Shown here piece after piece: positions 57,272 through 64,000 of a DNA stretch of 64,000 nt (position 1 is the stretch's first letter; every line of letters starts with the position of its first letter). Source of the stretch: Zantedeschia hybrid cultivar (lineage: Eukaryota; Streptophyta; Magnoliopsida; Alismatales; Araceae); contig JARZZO010000013.1 of NCBI GenBank assembly GCA_030544215.1, forward strand, positions 25,279,229 through 25,343,228, written 5' to 3'. Made by a program: the position numbers and the translations under genes. Under the pieces are notes generated by a model that saw nothing but the letters and a program-made list of their open reading frames with translations, was not told the origin of the DNA and ran no database searches.

Positions 57272-59025
57272 ATGCAAGGAAGGAGATCTCAATGCCCTAA
57301 CGTTCTAGGACCAATTGCTGAAATTGAGAGAATTATTCATCAAAGAAACCCGCCTCTAGATCAAATGGCCGAGAATCATGATCCCCCGAAGCAAATGAAG
57401 GATTATTTCATCCCAAATCAATATCAACATTCATCTTGTATTCATCTTCCTCAAAATCCGACCAATCAATATGAGATTAAATCTAGTACCATCTAGATGC
57501 TCCCATCTTTTTATGGGAATACAAATGAATATCCTTATAAGCATCTGGATGAATTTCTAGAGATATGTTCTACGGTGAAAATCTAGAATTTTACCGATGA
57601 TGCCCTTAAGTTGACCCTATTCCTCTTTTCACTGAAGGATAAGGTCACTGAAGAATTTCCCAAGTTCTATCCCATAGGGCGAAGCAACACCATGAGAAGG
57701 GCCATCACGGGTTTTACCCAAATTCCTGGAGAATTAATTCATGAATCTTGGGAGAGATTAAAAGAGTTGCTTCGAAAATACTCTCATCATGGGCTATCAA
57801 AATGGCAAATTGTTTAAGCATTCTTTGAAGGATTGTCTGAACAATTCAGACAAATGGTGGATGTCTCTTGCAGAGGGGCATTTATGATGAAGAGTGAAGA
57901 GGAGACTTATGATTTATTTGAAATGCTTAGTGACAACTCCATCAATCATGCCTCTCTCTTATCTTACGAGAGAGCTGTTGGGCCATCTAAACGGGTTGGG
58001 ATGTATGAACTGAAGACTCGAGGAGAGTCCAAATCTAGAATGGACATCAATTTGATCAATCAGAAATTTGATAAGGTAGACATTTTGGCCCAAAAGTTGG
58101 ACCAACTCTTGGCCTTAAACAAACAAGAACCTACTTATCCAACACCATCTAGTCTATTCGAAGGCCCATTTTCCATCCCTCATAACATTTGTGCTTTGTG
58201 CGCAAGTCCCGCCCATCAAGTGATTGAATGCCCAACTGCGGCCCAACTTCCACCATTTATTCAAGAACAAGTTCAGGCCACCCAGGGTTTCTCTAGGCCG
58301 GTAATGATCCATTTTAGAACACTTATAACCCCGGTTGGAGAAACCATCCTAATTTTGCATGGAAAAATCAACAAGTCCCTTTACAAATGTCCAATCCTCC
58401 CATGCATCAAGCCCAAAAGCTACAAAATTCCTTTCAACATCAGCTTAACTTCTATGGGAATACACATGCTAGGGGACCATAGGCCCAATTCTCTCAAGCC
58501 CAATTCTCTCAACCAGCCTACTATCAATCTTTCCAATCAGGGCAATCAACCCAATATCCTCCTCCACCTATTTACCAACAACCTCCTTAGCCCAACTTTA
58601 ATGACAAATTCACACAGCTCTAACAACTTATCTTGACCCAACAACAGTTTATTTCTAAGTTGGAGAGTCAAATTGGACAATTAGCTGAGGCAACTATGAG
58701 GAGGAAAATGGGCCAACTTCCTAGTCAACCCATTGCTAATCCTAGGAATCAACCTCCGGGTTTTCCACCTCAATCAAACCTTTTACCTAAACATGGCCTA
58801 TTATCACAACTTAAAGGACCGCAATTCGAGAATGCTAAAGCTATTTCAGTCCTTAGGAGTGGCAAAAGTTTGGAGAACCTACATAAGGATAGGGAGGTGG
58901 CAGAAGGTTCCACGAATGGACCTCAGGAGGTCGAAAGTGAGAGTGAGAGAGTGAGGCTGAGCCTAATATGAAAAAGGTTGGGGGGGATCCGAAAGGAAAA
59001 GAAAAGATAGATGAAGACCCAAGTT
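57272..59025 (+). pseudogene. E2 Athila gag (decayed)
   Basis: Starts MQGRRSQCPNVLGP, homologous to E1 gag. A TAG at 57494 replaces the CAG still present in E1. A small deletion near 57640 removes part of the capsid domain around the conserved tryptophan. A TAA at about 57816 replaces CAA. The frame from 57833 includes the CCHC knuckle CALCASPAHQVIEC and then shifts near 58300. The last part (58633-58971) contains ISVLRSGKSLENL. Element G is inserted after the codons for DEDPS. Confidence 0.88.
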
Positions 59026-62000
59026 TGTTACGCCCCGGCTCTAGTTCATTTTTTTTTTCAAACTTGGAATCCGACCACGTAATCTCAGAACAAATTCCAC
59101 CATAACGAACAAATATGAGAGCTAAACAACCACAAGACAATCTAAATAAATGCCATGACCATCAATTAATCCAAAATATCCAAATATAACTAATACCAAA
59201 ATTCACAAATTACAATATCCATCAATTTGTACATAACTTCTCAATCTCACCAAATAAAGAAAATACATTAACCTCTCATTATTCCTACTACATCAAATCT
59301 AAGAAAACTGTAAATTTCAATCTGAATAACCTCCTGAAGATGTCAAATGCCTCAATCAGAAGTCTCCTCAAATTTCAAGTTCTCTTTCTCATATCTGAAA
59401 ATGTTAATAGGGTTTATGAGTACAACCATTGAGTAGGCTTCAAACAATCCACATGACTTAACATATAGTAAATTTAACAAATCAATTATACTAAAAATGA
59501 TCTTACACAGTTCTACATAGATGTCAAATAAAAACATAATATAAAATATGGTCAAATATAAGCTTATCAAATCAAATGTGTTTTCTAATAATATAAATAG
59601 ATCAACTAACTTATACCATATATAGTATGATCGAACTCATATCAGACATATCAAATTTTACTAGCCATGATTAGAACGTATCACATATCGAACAGAACAT
59701 ATCAAATTGTCAAATTGTCAGGGCGTTACGTATTGCTGTCCCCTGAGCATATCTCATATCAAATAGCAAATATCATGGCGTAGCAACTTATCAAATCAGA
59801 TTCATATCATAAATCATATAGTTAAGATAAATTCATATGATTTGCAAAGGGATAGTTAAACATGATGATCAAAAGATTTAAATGACTAAGCTAAATTCAA
59901 ATGAACATATGGAGCAAAGATTTCAGATTTATGTGTCAATTAAACAAATCAAATCATATCATAATAGACATGCACCCAAACCACAACAAAAGGAGTCGAA
60001 CAAAACAAATACCAAAGCATCTAGGCAAATGATGTAAAGGTCTTGGTCACTGTGCAGAACCGGAGAGTCTAAGTCCTACCTAACTCCAAACCGCTAGGGC
60101 GTTACGTATGGTCGTCCCCTGATTTAGCCGGCCGGAAATCAAGATTCCATCTGTTTGCCCTCGGGTTCCAAACAAAATATCCTATCCAATATGGATGCTT
60201 TTAATGGAATCGGGCCAAATATCTCCTTAAGATGGCAATGTTCAAGCAAAGTCAAATAATTATAGCACAATCAGATTAACAGAGATCCAATGATGATAAA
60301 ATATAAGTATAGATCTGAAAATTGAATTATCAAATTTGTACGTACATATAAGAGCTAAAATACATACTTTTATATACAAAATAGACACTTAGAGAGTCAT
60401 CATGGTCATATATATATGGAAACTCAGAGTAAAGCTTATCAAAATAAGTTTTTTGATAGAAACGATAACCAATAAAAGTTTCTCAAAATTTTCGGAATAA
60501 TAAATATATTTTTCGGCCATTAAGACTAATTTTCAGAATTGAAAAATTAACAAATAGGTCGAACAATATCAAACATATTCAGAAAATTACCAAACTTGAT
60601 AAGTATGTCCAATAGATCATATGTAAAGTATGTACAAATTTTCATCAATTCCTAGATTGGTTTGATTTGATTTTGGATTCTCACTTTGATTCGAAGAATC
60701 CGACTTAAACAGAATTCCAGCAAATCCAAACAGAGGGCAAACTGAATACCAAACGTAATCATAAAATTCTCAAACTTTTCAGAGAAGTCAAAGATAGTAT
60801 AACAAAGGTCTTCACAAAATATGGCATGATTTCGACATGAATCAAGTGAGATATAAGATTCACAAATTGAGATTTCAAAACTGCTAAGACAAATTGTTTA
60901 ATCTGAGAAGAATGTTATGGAATAAATATCAAAAGAACTCCACAAATTATGAAATTTATTGGACGTTAATATAACATAAACCATAGACTTTTATCCAAAT
61001 TTCAACTCAATTGGACATTGTACCAAGGAGAAAAAAAATATGTAACTCATGTGATCATAATTAGAAACATAACAGATTGAACGGGCAAATTACATGGGCT
61101 GAGATAATAATCATGAAATAAATAGTAACAAAGATCACAAAAATTTTAAACTTGAATATCATTAAGTATACATATATATTAAAGTTCTTACCAATTGATG
61201 AGCTTTTGAAAACTTTCAAAAATAACATAATTTTATAATACAAGATAGATCATGTGTACAGTTATCCACCTACCTCTTGAAGAAAGATCGGATCTTGACC
61301 CCTCTATGGCTTCCTTGCAATTTATCAATGCCTTATTCTTCCTCTAAACTCTTTTTCACATTATCTAAGCTCCTTCCCACATTCTCTAAGCCTCCAATAA
61401 CATAAAACATTGATTAGAATTAAACTTCCAAAAGAAATAACCATGAACAACTCTCAAGAACACCACGTAAACTTATCTCTTAAAAGAGAGCTGCATGCTA
61501 TAGAGGTTGAGCACGACCCAGGACTCTATTTATTCTTATTACCCTCCTAATGTAACCATCAACACCTCATTTCTTTGCTGGAGTCGAACTACTACTCCCC
61601 ATAACTTAATCTCCAAGTCAAAGTCACTTTCTAATCCAAATCGGACTCTGCTCACGCTACCTGCAGTTTCCTTTTCTGAAGATCTTTAAATGCAGCCCCT
61701 TAAACATCCGAATTAAGAAAAATCCCCTACCACAAAGTTTTATAACTTTTTAGTATCTTTCCAATGCCACCAAGATCACTATTTTTGGATATCTATACGA
61801 AAGTATATGTCTATTTTACTGACATGCTTTCCTAAGTACTCCAAACTCAGAAATCTGACAGATTTCTTTTATGTCTAAAGATGTCCTGATTTCGATTAGG
61901 ACACGAGTTATTTTAAATATATAGTCTTCATAAAACTTCTAGCATTTTAAGTCATAATTCTAATGGGAGTTCTCTTGCTTAATTTAGAACTGTATACACG

Positions 62001-62619
62001 GAGTTATACTTAAAATACTATATCTTTGTCAAGTAAATCAATATACAGTATCCTAGTCCAAGTAGGATTCTAATTATGATTTTCTATCAATTAATTAGAA
62101 TCTTAATTATATTCAAATTTATTATGCTTTACTTCTAATATAATCAAATATGCTATACATAACCTTTTAGGTTGTGGTTAACATTAGTTATACCATCTTT
62201 AGTTTCATAATTCAAATCCTAATCCGATTAGGACTTGTTCTCTATGGGTAGCCCTTTCTAAAACTGATCTTTTATATTTTTGACATCTAAAACATCTTAA
62301 TTAGTAATGATAGCCTTCTAAAAAGTTATATATATTTCTATTCTCTTTCTAATGATATCCACTTTGCCTTAATCAGAATTTTCTATAAAATGTTATAATA
62401 ATTTTACTATGTTGCTGTCTAATATATCAACCGAGAATTTGAACTAAATTAGTAAGCTATTCTTAGTAGTATAATTGGGCTATTGGACTTTCATAATTGG
62501 GTTAATTTGACTAAATTAAGTTACTTAAAGTTAATCATGGATTCTTATAATTAGTTAATTGATCCAATTTTAATTAATTAAATTTATTAATAGTTGTAAA
62601 AGTGCGGGGTATAACTTCA
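59026..62619 (-). repeat. 3' LTR of element G
   Basis: About 3594 bp. On the minus strand it begins TGAAGTTATACCCC and ends GGGCGTAACA. No coding frame above 75 residues is found. Two internal copies of GGGCGTTACGTAT...GTCCCCTGA lie at about 59719-59745 and 60096-60122. The right edge is set by the adjacent polypurine tract and is the less certain one. Confidence 0.72.
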
Positions 62620-62636
62620 TCTCCCCCTTAAAGAAA
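62620..62636 (-). promoter_or_regulatory. Polypurine tract of element G
   Basis: On the minus strand TTTCTTTAAGGGGGAGA lies directly before the 3' LTR start. Confidence 0.7.
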
Positions 62637-63361
62637 TTTTGTATTTGAAATTTGATAGATTCTAATAATCCATATTTGTATTAATAGATTATTCATACTA
62701 ATTTGTAAGACCATAGGATAAGATTAAGAGATTACTCAATCAAGATCAGATCAGTACGATAATAGTATGATTCAAGTTACTTACCCCAAAAGTAGATCCT
62801 CGAAATCTAACCAAACTTATGTCATAGATTTAAATAAGAGTCACTTATGAAATTTAAGCACATTAACTTATCCTAACATTTTAAAATGTTAACCAACTCT
62901 TTCTAATTTTCAAGCAATATAAGTAAATGTAGATGAATAGACAACGTTAGTTAAATCTATAAATGTATGTTGTGATCAAGGCATCCCTTAGTACAGATTA
63001 TCAAAGAATCAAGGGTAAGAATAGGTCAATATTTAATAACTTAAACATAGTAGAAAAATGTAAGTGGTAGGAATATATACATCAAGTAGCTGGCTCTCCC
63101 CCTTAAGAAGATGAAACTTAATCTGCTTAATCCACATCCGCACTAAGAATCTCCTTTGCATAAGTCTAATTATTAGAATCAGCTAAATGCGACATCTACA
63201 ATCACCTATCTCAAATGTTCTAACCATAACTTAAAACGAGATATCATCTTAATCTCTAATCTAACCCAAGATCATACTAATCTTAAACTTCATCATTTTC
63301 TTTAAGATCGATCGGTATGGTTTGAGATCAGATGGTTGTGGATGCTTAAACTCTCATAATT
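62637..63361 (-). other. Element G interior, noncoding
   Basis: About 725 bp between the polypurine tract and the primer site. No open frame of note. A second purine-rich stretch, TTAAGGGGGAGAGCC on the minus strand, lies near 63090-63105. Confidence 0.65.
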
Positions 63362-63373
63362 GTTCTGATATCA
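63362..63373 (-). other. Primer-binding site of element G
   Basis: On the minus strand TGATATCAGAAC, 3 bases after the LTR end, resembles the initiator tRNA-Met site TGGTATCAGAGC with two changes. Confidence 0.6.
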
Positions 63374-63376
63374 TAT

Positions 63377-64000
63377 TGTTACGCCCTCGATCTAGTTTAT
63401 TTTTACCTTGTTTTTAAACTTGGAATCCGACTACGTAATTTTAGAAAAAATTCCACTATAACGAACAGATATGAGAGCTAAGCAACTACAAGACAATTTA
63501 AATAAATGCCATAACTATTAATTAATCCAAAGTATCCAAATATAGCTAATACTAAAATTCACAAATTACAATATCCATCAATTTGTACATAAATTCTCAA
63601 TCTCACCAAATAAAGAAAATACATTAACCTCTCATTATTCCTACTACATCAAATGTAAGAAAACTGCAAATTTCAATCTAAATAACCTTCTGAAGATGTC
63701 AAATGCCTCAATCAGAAGTCTCCTCAAATTTTAGGTTCCCTTTCTCAGATCTGAAAATGTTAATAGGGTTTATGAGTATAACTACTCAGTAGGCTTCAAA
63801 CAATCCACATGACTTAACATATAGTAAATTTTACAAATCACATTATACAATTATACTAAATATGATCTTACACAGTTCTACATATATGTCAAATAAGAAC
63901 ATGATATAAAACATGGTCAGATATAAGCTTATCAAATTAAATGTATTTTCTAATAATATAAATAGATCAACTAATATATAGCATATATGGTATGATCGAA
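63377..64000 (-). repeat. 5' LTR of element G, 3' end only
   Basis: Starts (plus strand) TGTTACGCCCTCG and aligns with 59026 onward, including AACTTGGAATCCGAC and CATTAACCTCTCATTATTCC. It is truncated by the window end. Confidence 0.85.

Larger units (their letters stand above)
54618..59025 (+). mobile_element. Element E2: second Athila element, 5' part
   Basis: The LTR (54618-56343), tRNA-Asp primer site, leader and decayed gag are homologous to E1 in the same order. It is inserted in the RT region of E1 and cut by element G at 59025. Its downstream part lies beyond the window. Confidence 0.88.
59026..64000 (-). mobile_element. Element G: non-autonomous LTR element with very long LTRs (LARD-like)
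   Basis: Minus strand. A long repeat, 59026-62619, is followed on its right by a polypurine tract, a short interior (62620-63376), a primer-like site and a second copy of the repeat that starts at 63377 and runs off the window. The first 620 bases of both copies align closely from TGTTACGCCC onward. The interior encodes nothing recognisable. It is inserted in E2 gag, with AAGTT (59021-59025) as possible duplication. Confidence 0.8.

Overview
This window is a nest of plant LTR retrotransposons. I found no host single-copy gene, rRNA or functional tRNA. The Ty3/gypsy Tat (Ogre/Retand-like) and Athila lineages, a Ty1/copia element and plant-mobile-domain (PMD) genes point to a heterochromatic region of an angiosperm, probably a eudicot. 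I cannot name the species.

Layout. Element B, a decayed minus-strand Tat element, is the oldest layer (9235-15989 and 45243-46681; both ends lie outside the window). Inserted into it are: element A (minus, 1-9234, Tat, partial), which carries solo LTRs S1 (2103-3641) and S3 (7266-8573); solo LTR S2 (9519-11185); element C (plus, 15990-45242), a complete Tat element with 1.34-kb LTRs and a GGTAG target duplication; and Athila element E1 (plus, from 46682). C is itself split by a complete copia element D (30163-39681, target duplication AAGGC). E1 contains solo LTR F (50648-52756, target duplication ATACA) and a second Athila element E2 (from 54618). E2 is interrupted by a minus-strand non-autonomous element G (59026 to the window end) with very long LTRs.

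Element C encodes gag, protease, a G-patch, an unassigned linker region, reverse transcriptase, two RNase H domains and integrase, in order on the plus strand. Downstream of pol it carries two intron-containing genes on the opposite strand. The first is a PMD-type gene, which D has split. The second is a PMD/DUF7745-like gene with its own TATA box. B keeps a remnant of the first gene at the equivalent place.

The most striking signal is a 30-bp dyad: a 10-bp arm close to GAAAGGCGTC, exactly 10 variable bases, then an inverted arm close to GACGCGTTTC. I count 43 copies. They lie in the U3 part of Tat LTRs upstream of the TATA box, in the gag leaders, upstream of and within intron 1 of the first antisense gene, upstream of the TATA box of the second, and in solo LTR F. 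I found none in coding exons, copia D, Athila E1/E2 or G. Arms and spacing are conserved while the central 10 bases change quickly, even between copies of an otherwise nearly identical local repeat. This looks like a shared cis-acting system of these elements. A second structured signal is a series of four hairpins in the leader of copia D, with an identical apical sequence and different but self-complementary stems.
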